This document shows, piece after piece, positions 8,132-16,432 of a stretch of DNA of 64,000 nucleotides. Every line of letters begins with the position of its first letter. Position 1 is the stretch's first letter. The position numbers and the translations under genes are program-made. Under the pieces are notes generated by a model, which did not search any database, was not told where the DNA came from, and saw only the letters and a program-made list of their open reading frames with translations. Source of the DNA: Pseudomonadota bacterium (GTDB lineage Bacteria > Pseudomonadota > Gammaproteobacteria > Halothiobacillales > Halothiobacillaceae); contig JAJYPA010000004.1 in NCBI GenBank assembly GCA_021795795.1, positions 1 through 64,000 of the forward strand, written 5' to 3'.

Positions 8132-9268
8132 ATGACTGCCGTAGCTGCGAATTTGAAAAATCCGCCATCGAGCTTCCCCGAGGGCGAACTTCTCTTTAAT
8201 CAGCTCAGAGATATTGTGCGCGATAAGCTTGCCCCGTTGACCGTCAAGATTGATGAGGGCTATTACCCGGCCGAAGTTCTTCGCGCCTTGGGTGAAGCCG
8301 GCGTTTTTCGCCAGCATCTGGCCTCGCAGAATGGCCGTGGTGAATTTGATATCAATGCAGCCCTGAAGGCGATGGATATCGTTTCCCAAGAGTGCATGTC
8401 TACCGGCTTTATGGTTTGGGCTCAGAATGTCGCAGCATGGTATGTCGAAATGTCCGACAACGACTATCTCAAGCGAACCCTCCTGCCTAAGCTTGCCCGC
8501 GGTGAGGCTTTAGGTGGCACGGCACTCTCCAACCCCATGAAGTATCTGGCCGGTATTGAGCCCTTGCTGCTTTCTGCAGTCGAAACAGAAGATGGTTTTA
8601 TTCTCAATGGCACCTTGCCGTGGGTGTCGAATCTCGGCCCGGATCATTGGTTCGGCTCCATCTTCAAGGTTGGAGGCAATAAGTCACGCGATGTGATGGC
8701 CATGGTCAACACCTCCTGGGCCGGGGTGACGTTGAAACAACTGGCCAAATTTTGTGGCATGGAAGGCACAGGTACTTACGCGCTGTCTTTTAAGGATGTG
8801 TTCGTGCCCAGGAACCATGTTCTGGGCGATCCGCTGATCCCTTACATCAAAAAGATAAAGGCTGGCTTCGTGCTGTTGCAAACCGGCATGGCCACCGGTT
8901 TGGTCGAAGGGTGCATCAAACTGTGCGAAGACGTCGAGCCCAAGCTCGGCCATGTGAACTGCTATCTGGATGATCGCCCGGACGAACTGCGCGAGGAGCT
9001 GGAAGATGCACGCGATCTTATCTCCAGTTTGGGTGAGGATATTTTTAACAAGGATGCAGAGTTTATGCGTACGGTATTGGAGGTGCGGCTGCTCGGGTCC
9101 GAGCTCTCCTTGCGCGCGGCAAATTCCGCCATGTTGCACACGGGAGCCAGTGGTTATCTGCACGACGCCCCCGCACAGCGCAAGCTGCGCGAAGCCTATT
9201 TCGTCGCTATCGTGACCCCAGCGACCAAACATCTCCGCAAAGAAATCGATGCCATGGCGGCTCTCTGA
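8132..9268 (+). CDS. acyl-CoA dehydrogenase-like flavoprotein
   Basis: A 378-residue protein with the three-part acyl-CoA dehydrogenase fold: N-terminal helices (1-110), beta domain (GGTALSNPMKYLAG, VSNLGPDHWFG) and C-terminal helices (FVLLQTGMATGLVEGCIKLC to the end). Where true dehydrogenases have the catalytic Glu in YEGT, this protein has AIVTPATKHL. Simple acyl-CoA dehydrogenation is therefore doubtful, and it is closer in behaviour to the flavin-dependent monooxygenase branch (SfnB/DszC-like). The start at 8132 is chosen for its AGGAGA site; an earlier in-frame TTG has none. It lies 55 bases after the OsmC gene and 30 before the rubredoxin reductase, its likely electron source. The substrate is unknown. 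Confidence 0.85.
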   Translation: MTAVAANLKNPPSSFPEGELLFNQLRDIVRDKLAPLTVKIDEGYYPAEVLRALGEAGVFRQHLASQNGRGEFDINAALKAMDIVSQECMSTGFMVWAQNVAAWYVEMSDNDYLKRTLLPKLARGEALGGTALSNPMKYLAGIEPLLLSAVETEDGFILNGTLPWVSNLGPDHWFGSIFKVGGNKSRDVMAMVNTSWAGVTLKQLAKFCGMEGTGTYALSFKDVFVPRNHVLGDPLIPYIKKIKAGFVLLQTGMATGLVEGCIKLCEDVEPKLGHVNCYLDDRPDELREELEDARDLISSLGEDIFNKDAEFMRTVLEVRLLGSELSLRAANSAMLHTGASGYLHDAPAQRKLREAYFVAIVTPATKHLRKEIDAMAAL

Positions 9269-9298
9269 GCGAATCGAGCAGGATAAGAGGTTGGGTGC

Positions 9299-10741
9299 AT
9301 GGCAATAAATGACGACACACCGCGTTGGATCTGCCTGATATGTGGGTGGATATACGATGAGACCAAGGGCGATCCGGACAGTGGCATCGCCCCCGGCACC
9401 CGTTTCGAAGACATCCCCGAGGACTGGTCCTGCCCGTTGTGCGGGGTAACCAAGGCAGATTTCGTCACGATGGAAGAATACGCGGCGCAGCGAGCGTCCA
9501 GTGGTTCGATGACTCGTCCACGTCGTGCGCGGGGTCAGGTCGGTGGCGAGGATGCCGTAGTCATCATCGGCAGTGGCATTGCCGGTTGGACGGCCGCCGA
9601 GCAGCTTCGTGCACAGGATGCGGATCGACCGATCACACTGATTACCGCCGACGACGGTTGTGTGTATCCCAAACCGTCCCTATCCATGGCGATGGGGCAA
9701 GGCCGAACTGCGGATGACTTGATCGAACAATCCGGGCCGGACAAGGCAGAAGCGCTTGGTGTGACCTTGCAGGCCAACACGCGCGTTTTGGGCATCAAGC
9801 CCAAAGACAAGCGGCTGATGACGACCAAGGGCAAAGTAACCTATGGCGATTTGGTACTGGCGCTGGGTGCCTCACAACGTCGCCTTACCTTTGAAGGCGA
9901 TGCAGCCGACCAGATCCTGCGGGTTAATGATTTGACCAGCTACCGCAAGATGCGAGAAAAACTGTCCAGAGGCCCCCAGCACGTCACCTTGATCGGAGCG
10001 GGATTGATTGGGGTCGAGTTCGCCGAAGATCTTCATGCGGGGGGGCACCGGGTCACTTTACTCGATCTGGGGCAGCAGTTGCTCGGTCGGTTGGCGCCAC
10101 TGCCCATCGCCCGTCGCTTGTTGGCTTCGCTGCGTCAGCACGGTACCGAATTTCTGCCCGGCGTCAGCTTGGCGGCGCTGGACACAGACGGTAATCGCTT
10201 GCGCGGGACCTTGAGCGATGGCGAGTCACTGACCACTGATTTGGTGATCTCTGCGGTGGGGCTGGTGCCAAACACCGATTTGGCCAAAAGGGCGGGGTTG
10301 AATGTGAATCGCGGCATCGTCGCGAACGCGGACAATATGCGCACCAGCGACCCGCACATCTACGCCATTGGTGATTGTGTTGAGGTCGATGGGCGGAGCT
10401 ACTTTTACATCGAGCCAATTCGCCGACAGGCTGCAACCGTTGCGGCTGCGCTTGTTGGAAAGCACAGACCATTTGCGCATCTTCCAATGGCCGTAAGGAT
10501 CAAAACCCCCAGCCTGCCAATCAACGTTTGCCCTCCAGATCAGAGTGTGGCCGATTTTGGTGACTGGCATGCTCATACTCCGGCTGAGGTGAGTGACGAT
10601 GACAAAGGAACTTGTCGTATGGATTTTCTGGTCCGTAACCAATTGGTGGGATATGCCTTGACCGGAAGGTGCACGCCGCAAAGCGAGCACCTGCATCGTA
10701 TCGTGATCGAGTCCTTGTTTGCGGCTACCACCGCAGCATGA
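9299..10741 (+). CDS. rubredoxin-rubredoxin reductase fusion protein
   Basis: A 480-residue fusion. Residues 1-60 are a rubredoxin with its four iron ligands: C12-L-I-C15-G and C45-P-L-C48-G. Residues 80-480 are an FAD-dependent NAD(P)H oxidoreductase of the AlkT/rubredoxin reductase type. Its FAD-binding [16 protein letters not shown]-binding [15 protein letters not shown] and second FAD motif [11 protein letters not shown] are all visible. It would pass electrons from NADH through FAD to the attached rubredoxin and then to an acceptor, most plausibly the flavoprotein upstream. Rubredoxin and reductase are usually separate genes, so the fusion is notable. Ribosome binding site is weak (AAGAGG). 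Confidence 0.92.
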   Translation: MAINDDTPRWICLICGWIYDETKGDPDSGIAPGTRFEDIPEDWSCPLCGVTKADFVTMEEYAAQRASSGSMTRPRRARGQVGGEDAVVIIGSGIAGWTAAEQLRAQDADRPITLITADDGCVYPKPSLSMAMGQGRTADDLIEQSGPDKAEALGVTLQANTRVLGIKPKDKRLMTTKGKVTYGDLVLALGASQRRLTFEGDAADQILRVNDLTSYRKMREKLSRGPQHVTLIGAGLIGVEFAEDLHAGGHRVTLLDLGQQLLGRLAPLPIARRLLASLRQHGTEFLPGVSLAALDTDGNRLRGTLSDGESLTTDLVISAVGLVPNTDLAKRAGLNVNRGIVANADNMRTSDPHIYAIGDCVEVDGRSYFYIEPIRRQAATVAAALVGKHRPFAHLPMAVRIKTPSLPINVCPPDQSVADFGDWHAHTPAEVSDDDKGTCRMDFLVRNQLVGYALTGRCTPQSEHLHRIVIESLFAATTAA

Positions 10742-10801
10742 ATTAAATTCAAAACAACGCCTTATTATCGTTCTTGTTCATTGATTTATAGGAGATTTGC
10801 C

Positions 10802-11659
10802 ATGAGTTCTGTCCTGCTAACCGCCCCCCAAATGAAGACCCTGATGGACACCGAACCAACAGTGGTCATTGATGCCCGAAACCCAGACGCGTATGCCGCC
10901 GGCCACATTCCCGGTGCGGTCAATATCCATGACATTTTTACCTTTCTGGCGACGTCTTCGCCCGAGGGACTGGAAGAATTGAAAGCGAAATTCGCCGAAA
11001 CGTTCGGCAAGGCTGGATTGTCTGGCAAAGAAACGGCGATCATCTACGAAGATGCAATGAATACCGGTTTTGGCATGTCGTGCCGCGGTTATTTCCTGTT
11101 GAGTTACTTCGGTTATCCGAAGGTGAGGATTCTGCATGGCGGCTATCAAGCCTGGCTGGCCGAATCGCTGCCGGTCTCAACCGAGGTGCCGACGCCCATA
11201 CCCGCCACTTTCCCGCTGATCGATACGGGTACTGATCTTATGATCGGGAAGGACGAGATTCTGGCTGCTCTGGGCAGCGAGAGCCCAGTTTTACTCGACG
11301 TGCGGGATATCGATGAGTGGATCGGCACCAGTTCTTCACCCTATGGCAAAGATTTTTGCCCGCGCAAAGGGCGACTGCCCGGCGCAGTCTGGATTGAGTG
11401 GTATCGCCTGATGAAACCGGGCGCCATACCGATGTTCAAGGCGCCGGAAGAAGTGCTGGCAGAATGTGCGACTGTCGGTATCTCTAAGGATACGCCGGTG
11501 TATCTCTACTGCTTTAAAGGGGCGCGCGCATCCAATACACTGGTCGCCTTGAAGTCAGCCGGTATCGAGAACGTGAAACTGTACTTCGGATCTTGGAACG
11601 AGTGGTCTCGCGATCCGTCCCTGCCGATCGAGGAAGGCTTGCCATACGCCGTCGCCTGA
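10802..11659 (+). CDS. tandem-domain rhodanese (thiosulfate/mercaptopyruvate sulfurtransferase type)
   Basis: A 285-residue sulfurtransferase with two rhodanese domains. The N-terminal domain (about 8-125; VVIDARNPDAYAAGHIPGAV) lacks the active-site cysteine. The C-terminal domain (about 145-280; VLLDVRDIDEW) carries C237 in YCFKGAR, the persulfide-forming loop. Such enzymes move sulfane sulfur to cyanide or thiols. The start at 10802 has an AGGAGA site and is chosen over the in-frame upstream codon at 10781. It sits 60 bases after the rubredoxin reductase, in the same operon. Its presence suggests that the pathway releases or needs sulfane sulfur, or must deal with cyanide. Confidence 0.9.
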   Translation: MSSVLLTAPQMKTLMDTEPTVVIDARNPDAYAAGHIPGAVNIHDIFTFLATSSPEGLEELKAKFAETFGKAGLSGKETAIIYEDAMNTGFGMSCRGYFLLSYFGYPKVRILHGGYQAWLAESLPVSTEVPTPIPATFPLIDTGTDLMIGKDEILAALGSESPVLLDVRDIDEWIGTSSSPYGKDFCPRKGRLPGAVWIEWYRLMKPGAIPMFKAPEEVLAECATVGISKDTPVYLYCFKGARASNTLVALKSAGIENVKLYFGSWNEWSRDPSLPIEEGLPYAVA

Positions 11660-11807
11660 ACGGGGATTCCTCGACTGGGGTCATCCGTGCTGAAGCCAGG
11701 TCGCGCACCGTTGAGCGATAAGTGGTTGGAAGGGTTGCGCGATACGGCCCAAAGCGAACCAACCTTGGCTTATGATTCAGGGTGTTCTATCGCAAGAGGA
11801 ATCAGTG

Positions 11808-12260
11808 ATGAACATGCTCATAATGGCTATGCACAGCCTGGCTGCCGTTCTCTGGATCGGCGGCATTTTCTTCGCTTTCATGGTGCTGCGACCAGTGAGC
11901 ACGATGTTCGAACCGCCCCAGCGGTTGCGACTTTGGAGCACTGTTTTCGCACGGTTTTTTCCGTGGGTCTGGTTCTTCATCGTGATATTGGTAATCACCG
12001 GTTATGTTGATCTGTTCACTCGTTTTGGTGGATCGATGACGCAGGGATATCTTTTGGCGATGCAGGTGATTGGCTGGATCATGATCTTGCTGTTTGCCTG
12101 GCTGTCGTTTGTACTGGTTGGAAAGTTGCATCGGGCCGTCAGTGAGCAGCGCTGGCCGGATGCCGCTGCGGCCATGCAGCCCATCCGCCGGATCATGGCT
12201 ATCAATTTGGGACTCGGAATTCTGATTACCGTAATCGGTGTGGCCCGCCCGATTTTCTGA
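11808..12260 (+). CDS. CopD-like four-helix membrane protein
   Basis: A 150-residue integral membrane protein. Four hydrophobic helices are visible at about 4-26, 45-63, 75-102 and 125-148. The pattern MHSLAAVLWIGGIFFAFMVLRP, an early histidine and then LWIGG(I/M)FF, is typical of the CopD/PF05425-like family, members of which may bind copper or haem. AGAGGAATCAGTG precedes ATG 11808. It lies 148 bases after the rhodanese gene, so it may share that transcript or have its own promoter. It is convergent with the sigma-54 activator gene. The role is unknown. Confidence 0.75.
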   Translation: MNMLIMAMHSLAAVLWIGGIFFAFMVLRPVSTMFEPPQRLRLWSTVFARFFPWVWFFIVILVITGYVDLFTRFGGSMTQGYLLAMQVIGWIMILLFAWLSFVLVGKLHRAVSEQRWPDAAAAMQPIRRIMAINLGLGILITVIGVARPIF

Positions 12261-12285
12261 TAGTCTCCTAGACATTACGTTCGCT

Positions 12286-13905
12286 CTATTGATTCAGTAG
12301 CCCCAGTCGTTCCAGCCGATAGCGGAATTGGCGCGGTGTCATGCCCAGGCTCATCGCGGCTCGGGTCTTGTTCCCACCGGTTTGACGTAAGGCATCGAGC
12401 AGGCTTTGTGCTTCATCGGCGCGCACCCAGCCGTAACCACGCTGAGCGGGTTGATGCGGTATTGAAGGTAACGATGGGGGCTCGATCGGTGTGATGCGTT
12501 GCGTCGTGCCCGCTTCCAGATGTTCTCCGATATGCGCTTCGTGCTGCAGGATCAAAATCACATCGTCGATGGTAATTTCGCGGTTCTGCGCAATCAGAAC
12601 GGCGCGTTTAACAATGTTTTCAAGCTGGCGTATGTTGCCAGGCCAGTTATAGCCCTCCAGCCGTTCCAATACGCCGGGGCCAAATACCGTATTGCGGTCG
12701 AATTCATGGTTGGCCCGTTGCAGGAAGTGCCGCGCCAGATGACTCACGTCACCTCCCCGTTCCCGTAACGGTGGCAAATGAATGGGGAATACGTTCAGGC
12801 GATAAAACAGATCGATACGGAATCGCCCTTCGTTGACGGCCTTCTGTAGGTTTTTATGTGTGGCCGCGATGATGCGGACATTGATTGGAATGTCCTGAGT
12901 GCCGCCCACACGCTTAATCGCCTGTTTTTCTAGTACATGTAGCAGCTTAGACTGTAAATCCAACGCCAGATCGCCAATTTCATCGAGAAATAATGTGCCA
13001 TTGTTCGCCAGTTCGATAATCCCTTGTTTCTTGACCACCGCACCGGTGAACGCGCCTTTTTCATGGCCGAACAATTCAGATTCGAGCAAAGCCTCTGGTA
13101 TGGCCGCGCAGTTGATGGCCATGAACGGTCCGTCGCGCAGCTGACTGGTGATATGCACTAAGCGAGCGAAGCGTTCTTTGCCGGTGCCCGATTCGCCGGC
13201 AAGAAGCACTGTCGCCTGAGTCGGGGAAACATGCAGCGCCTGACGCAGTGCGTGGCGTAGAGCCGGGCTTTCGCCCAGGATGCCGTGGGTGCCTTCGGTC
13301 TTCTGATCCAACGCCTGTTTAAGGGCGCGGTTCTCGTCGGCCAGCAGGGCGGTCTTTTCTTCAATGAGTCGACTCAGGCTCAGAATTTGTGCAATCAGTG
13401 TCGCCAATACCTGCAACAGGGTGATGTCTCTACTGAAGGGGCGTTTGCGCCCTCGTAGCCGGTGGGCTGCGAGTACACCGAGCGGGGTGTTGTTATAGAG
13501 AATGGGAACGGCCAGGAAGGCTACGGTTTCCTGTGGCAGGGTGCCGCGTTCCACGGCGCGTGTCAGATAGATCGGTTCGTCGTCGATATTCTGGACAACG
13601 GCGACTTGTTTGGTCTGCATGACACGCCCTGTAACGCCTTCGCCGATGACATAGTGCCCCCGGGCTCGCTCTGGTGGGGTTAGCCCATAGGAATAGCGAA
13701 TGCTTATAGTGTCCATGTCGTCGTCTTTCAGCGCGACGCGCCCGCGATTCAGGCCGATCATCTGTGACATCAGCCGCAGGATGCCGTTAATGGGCTCATC
13801 GGTGGTGCCGTTGTGCGTCATCAACCGCGAAGCTTCGGAGATGATCAGAAGTTCGACATCTTCATCTGCATTTGTTGTCGTGGTTGGTTTGATTGGGATG
13901 GTCAT
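12286..13905 (-). CDS. GAF-type sigma-54-dependent transcriptional activator (NifA-like architecture)
   Basis: A 539-residue enhancer-binding protein. An N-terminal GAF domain (about 17-185: VTGRVMQTKQVAVVQNI, VAFLAVPIL) is the sensor. The AAA+ domain follows, with Walker A GESGTGKE (about 237), the sigma-54 contact loop GAFTGA (about 284) and Walker B FLDEIG (about 306). A Fis-type helix-turn-helix ends the protein (GGNKTRAAMSLGMTPRQFRY). The start at ATG 13905 is favoured over a GTG at 13932. It is divergent from the NrtA-like gene and lies between the two operons that have -24/-12 promoters and the shared ACATTGT motif; it is the obvious activator of both. The GAF ligand is not known. Confidence 0.93.
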   Translation of the reverse strand: MTIPIKPTTTTNADEDVELLIISEASRLMTHNGTTDEPINGILRLMSQMIGLNRGRVALKDDDMDTISIRYSYGLTPPERARGHYVIGEGVTGRVMQTKQVAVVQNIDDEPIYLTRAVERGTLPQETVAFLAVPILYNNTPLGVLAAHRLRGRKRPFSRDITLLQVLATLIAQILSLSRLIEEKTALLADENRALKQALDQKTEGTHGILGESPALRHALRQALHVSPTQATVLLAGESGTGKERFARLVHITSQLRDGPFMAINCAAIPEALLESELFGHEKGAFTGAVVKKQGIIELANNGTLFLDEIGDLALDLQSKLLHVLEKQAIKRVGGTQDIPINVRIIAATHKNLQKAVNEGRFRIDLFYRLNVFPIHLPPLRERGGDVSHLARHFLQRANHEFDRNTVFGPGVLERLEGYNWPGNIRQLENIVKRAVLIAQNREITIDDVILILQHEAHIGEHLEAGTTQRITPIEPPSLPSIPHQPAQRGYGWVRADEAQSLLDALRQTGGNKTRAAMSLGMTPRQFRYRLERLGLLNQ

Positions 13906-13978
13906 GGTCGGTTGTGCTCCGCAAAACGACACTGAACATCACGCAAGATACAGGCCAAATAGGTGATCGCTTTGTAAG

Positions 13979-13995
13979 ACATTGTTCGACAATGT
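13979..13995. promoter_or_regulatory. palindromic activator site in the divergent promoter region
   Basis: ACATTGTTCGACAATGT is a perfect 7-3-7 inverted repeat (ACATTGT / ACAATGT). It lies about 160 bases upstream of the sigma-54 promoter of the ABC transporter operon and 74 bases from the activator gene start, so it may serve both directions. A further CAATGT half site is at 14015-14020. The same half site is repeated upstream of the 7513 operon. Confidence 0.6.
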
Positions 13996-14153
13996 GTGGT
14001 GGTTTGAATTTGGTCAATGTCCAATTCGACCTGCACCGATAATTGTCAAATGCTTTTGTTTGCGCACCATATTGGTTCTTTAATATTGTTAATTCAGGGT
14101 TTAAGGCGCATTTGACTAATTCTTTTCAGTGAGTTGAATGACGGACATTTATT

Positions 14154-14168
14154 TGGCATGAGGATTGC
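14154..14168 (+). promoter_or_regulatory. sigma-54 (-24/-12) promoter for the ABC transporter operon
   Basis: TGGCATGAGGATTGC is a near-perfect match to TGGCAC-N5-TTGC, with the invariant GG and GC correctly spaced. It lies 44 bases before ATG 14212. The adjacent gene on the other strand is a sigma-54 activator. Confidence 0.8.
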
Positions 14169-14211
14169 GTTGTTAGTATTGACTGATTCATAACTCATCG
14201 GGAGATCGCTC

Positions 14212-15579
14212 ATGTCCGCTTTCAAAAATCCATTCGATTCTTCCGTTCACCTCAAGAAGGGATGCTCTTGCGGCCAGCATGCCAGTCAATCCGAGCACGA
14301 CGCGCGAGCCGCCTCCGAGCCAAAAGAGGAAGAAGCCGCGCTCAACCGCGTGATCGAATCAACCCTCATGCGCTCGATTTTTCCTCACGATGAAACCCGC
14401 CGAAATTTCCTGAAGGCAGTTGGCGTGGGTACGGCTATGGCGGCCTTGTCGAGCCTGTTTCCCCTTGGCGCGGCACAAGCCTTAGCTGCCGAAGGGGGCG
14501 CCATCGAGAAAAAGAGTTTGAAGGTGGGTTTTATACCCATCACCTGCGCCACCCCGATCATTATGGCCAAGCCCATGGGGTTTTATGAGCGGGAGGGCCT
14601 GAATGTCGACATCATCAAAACCGCAGGCTGGGCGCTTATCCGCGACAAGGTGCTAAATCATGAATACGACGCATCGCAAATGCTGGCACCCATGCCCATT
14701 GCCGCCACGATGGGGCTGGGCTCTCAGCCGAATGAAACCTTTGTTGCCACCATTCAGAACATCAATGGTCAGGCGATTACGATGCACATCAAGCACAAAG
14801 ATAACCGCGATCCAAAAAACTGGAAGGGCATGAAATTCGGCATTCCGTTCGACTACTCGATTCACAATTTGCTGCTGCGCTATTACTTGGCCGAGCATGG
14901 CATTGATCCCGATAAGGATGTTCAGCTCACCATTATTTCCCCGCCCGACATGGTTGCGAACTTGCGCGCAGGCAATATTGATGGGTTTCTCGGGCCTGAG
15001 CCATTCAACCAACGTGCGGTTTATGAAGGCTTCGCCTTTATCCAAGTTTTGTCGAAGGACATCTGGGACGGCCATCCCTGCTGCGCCTTCGGGGTTACCG
15101 ATAAATTTGTCAAGGAAAACCCGAACACTTTCTCTGCCCTGTTCCGCGCCATTTCCAATGCCACGGTGTATGCCCACAAACAAGAGAATCGACCGGCCAT
15201 CATCGAAGCGATCGCACCGGCCAATTATCTGAATCAGCCCATTCCCGTGCTGCAACAGGTCATGACCGGCAAGTTTGCCGATGGCCTGGGCAATATTCGA
15301 GATGTGCCGGGTCGGGTGGATTTTGATCCCTTCCCTTGGCAGTCGATGGGGGTCTGGATGCTGACCCAACTCAAGCGTTGGGGGTATATCAAGCAGGAGA
15401 TTGACTACAAACAAATCGCCGAACAGGTTTTCCTGGCTACCGATGCCAGAACCCGCTTGCGTGAAATGGGCCTGAGCGCACCGGATTCGAACTATGAAAA
15501 TCACACCATAATGGGCAAGGTCTTCAACCCCGCACAACCCCAGGTTTATCTCGACTCATTCAGCATTCGGAGAACCTGA
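14212..15579 (+). CDS. NrtA/CynA-like ABC transporter substrate-binding protein, Tat-type signal
   Basis: A 455-residue binding protein of the nitrate/sulfonate/taurine (NMT1/NrtA) family. An unusual 60-residue N-terminal extension containing C-S-C-G-Q-H precedes a twin-arginine-like signal (RRNFLKAVGVGTAMAALSSL). The mature part begins KVGFIPITCATPIIMAKPMG and contains the family pattern EREGLNVDIIKTAGWALIRD, LRAGNIDGFLGPEPFNQRAV. It would capture a small anion in the periplasm for the permease and ATPase downstream. Nitrate, cyanate and bicarbonate binders share this fold, so the ligand is open; the nearby cyanase makes cyanate a candidate. GGAGATCGCTC precedes the ATG. Confidence 0.88.
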   Translation: MSAFKNPFDSSVHLKKGCSCGQHASQSEHDARAASEPKEEEAALNRVIESTLMRSIFPHDETRRNFLKAVGVGTAMAALSSLFPLGAAQALAAEGGAIEKKSLKVGFIPITCATPIIMAKPMGFYEREGLNVDIIKTAGWALIRDKVLNHEYDASQMLAPMPIAATMGLGSQPNETFVATIQNINGQAITMHIKHKDNRDPKNWKGMKFGIPFDYSIHNLLLRYYLAEHGIDPDKDVQLTIISPPDMVANLRAGNIDGFLGPEPFNQRAVYEGFAFIQVLSKDIWDGHPCCAFGVTDKFVKENPNTFSALFRAISNATVYAHKQENRPAIIEAIAPANYLNQPIPVLQQVMTGKFADGLGNIRDVPGRVDFDPFPWQSMGVWMLTQLKRWGYIKQEIDYKQIAEQVFLATDARTRLREMGLSAPDSNYENHTIMGKVFNPAQPQVYLDSFSIRRT

Positions 15580-15581
15580 AC

Positions 15582-16424
15582 ATGAGCCCGTCCCTGAACC
15601 TGCGTGCCGGGCTGGTATCCATCATGTTGTTATTGGCCTTTGTGGGCGTGTGGCAACTGGCCACTCAACCCAAAGCGTCAAGTGCGCCAGCCTATGCTGA
15701 TCCGGAATATGCCGCGATGATGGGGTCGGCCGCGACGAAGGCAGCCGGATTACCCACGCCCGAGGCCGTAGGTCAAACCCTGCTGCATCAACTCGCCAAT
15801 CCGTTCTACGACAACGGCCCCAACGACAAGGGAATCGGCATCCAACTGTCCTGGTCGCTCGGTCGGGTTCTGGCGGGTTTTCTACTCGCCGTGATTGTGG
15901 CCATTCCGCTCGGTTTTGTGATCGGTATGTCGCCGCTGATGTTCAAGGCGCTCAACCCGTACATTCAGTTGCTCAAGCCGATTTCGCCACTGGCCTGGAT
16001 GCCGCTCGCGCTATACACCATCAAAGATGCCAATGCGTCGTCGATTTTTGTGATATTCATTTGTTCCATCTGGCCGATGATGATCAATACCGCGCATGGC
16101 GTGGCCTCGGTCAAAAAAGACTGGCTGAACGTGGCCAAAACGCTTGAAGTCAGCCCGCTCAGGACAGCCATTACGGTGATCCTGCCTGCCGCAGCACCCA
16201 CAATTCTCACCGGGATGCGCATTTCCATGGGCATTGCATGGCTCGTCATCGTCGCGGCAGAAATGCTGGTAGGCGGCACCGGAATTGGCTATTTCGTCTG
16301 GAACGAATGGAATAATCTTAATCTGGCCAATGTGATTTTTGCCATTTTCATGATAGGTGTCGTCGGTATGCTGCTGGATGCAATCTTTGGCGCACTGACC
16401 CGCTTTGTATCCTATCAGGAGTAA
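15582..16424 (+). CDS. ABC transporter permease, NrtB/SsuC type
   Basis: A 280-residue inner-membrane permease two bases after the binding-protein stop. It has a leading hydrophobic helix, then a long periplasmic stretch (about residues 25-80), then the BPD_transp_1 core. The core includes IQLSWSLGRVLAGFLLAVIV, LKPISPLAWMPLALYTI and the EAA-like loop AKTLEVSPLRTAITVILPAA. The SPLAWxPLAL motif is characteristic of the NrtB/SsuC/TauC group. It forms the membrane channel of the importer with 14212-15579 and 16433-17296. Co-transcription from the sigma-54 promoter at 14154 is inferred. Confidence 0.92.
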   Translation: MSPSLNLRAGLVSIMLLLAFVGVWQLATQPKASSAPAYADPEYAAMMGSAATKAAGLPTPEAVGQTLLHQLANPFYDNGPNDKGIGIQLSWSLGRVLAGFLLAVIVAIPLGFVIGMSPLMFKALNPYIQLLKPISPLAWMPLALYTIKDANASSIFVIFICSIWPMMINTAHGVASVKKDWLNVAKTLEVSPLRTAITVILPAAAPTILTGMRISMGIAWLVIVAAEMLVGGTGIGYFVWNEWNNLNLANVIFAIFMIGVVGMLLDAIFGALTRFVSYQE

Positions 16425-16432
16425 TAAATAGC

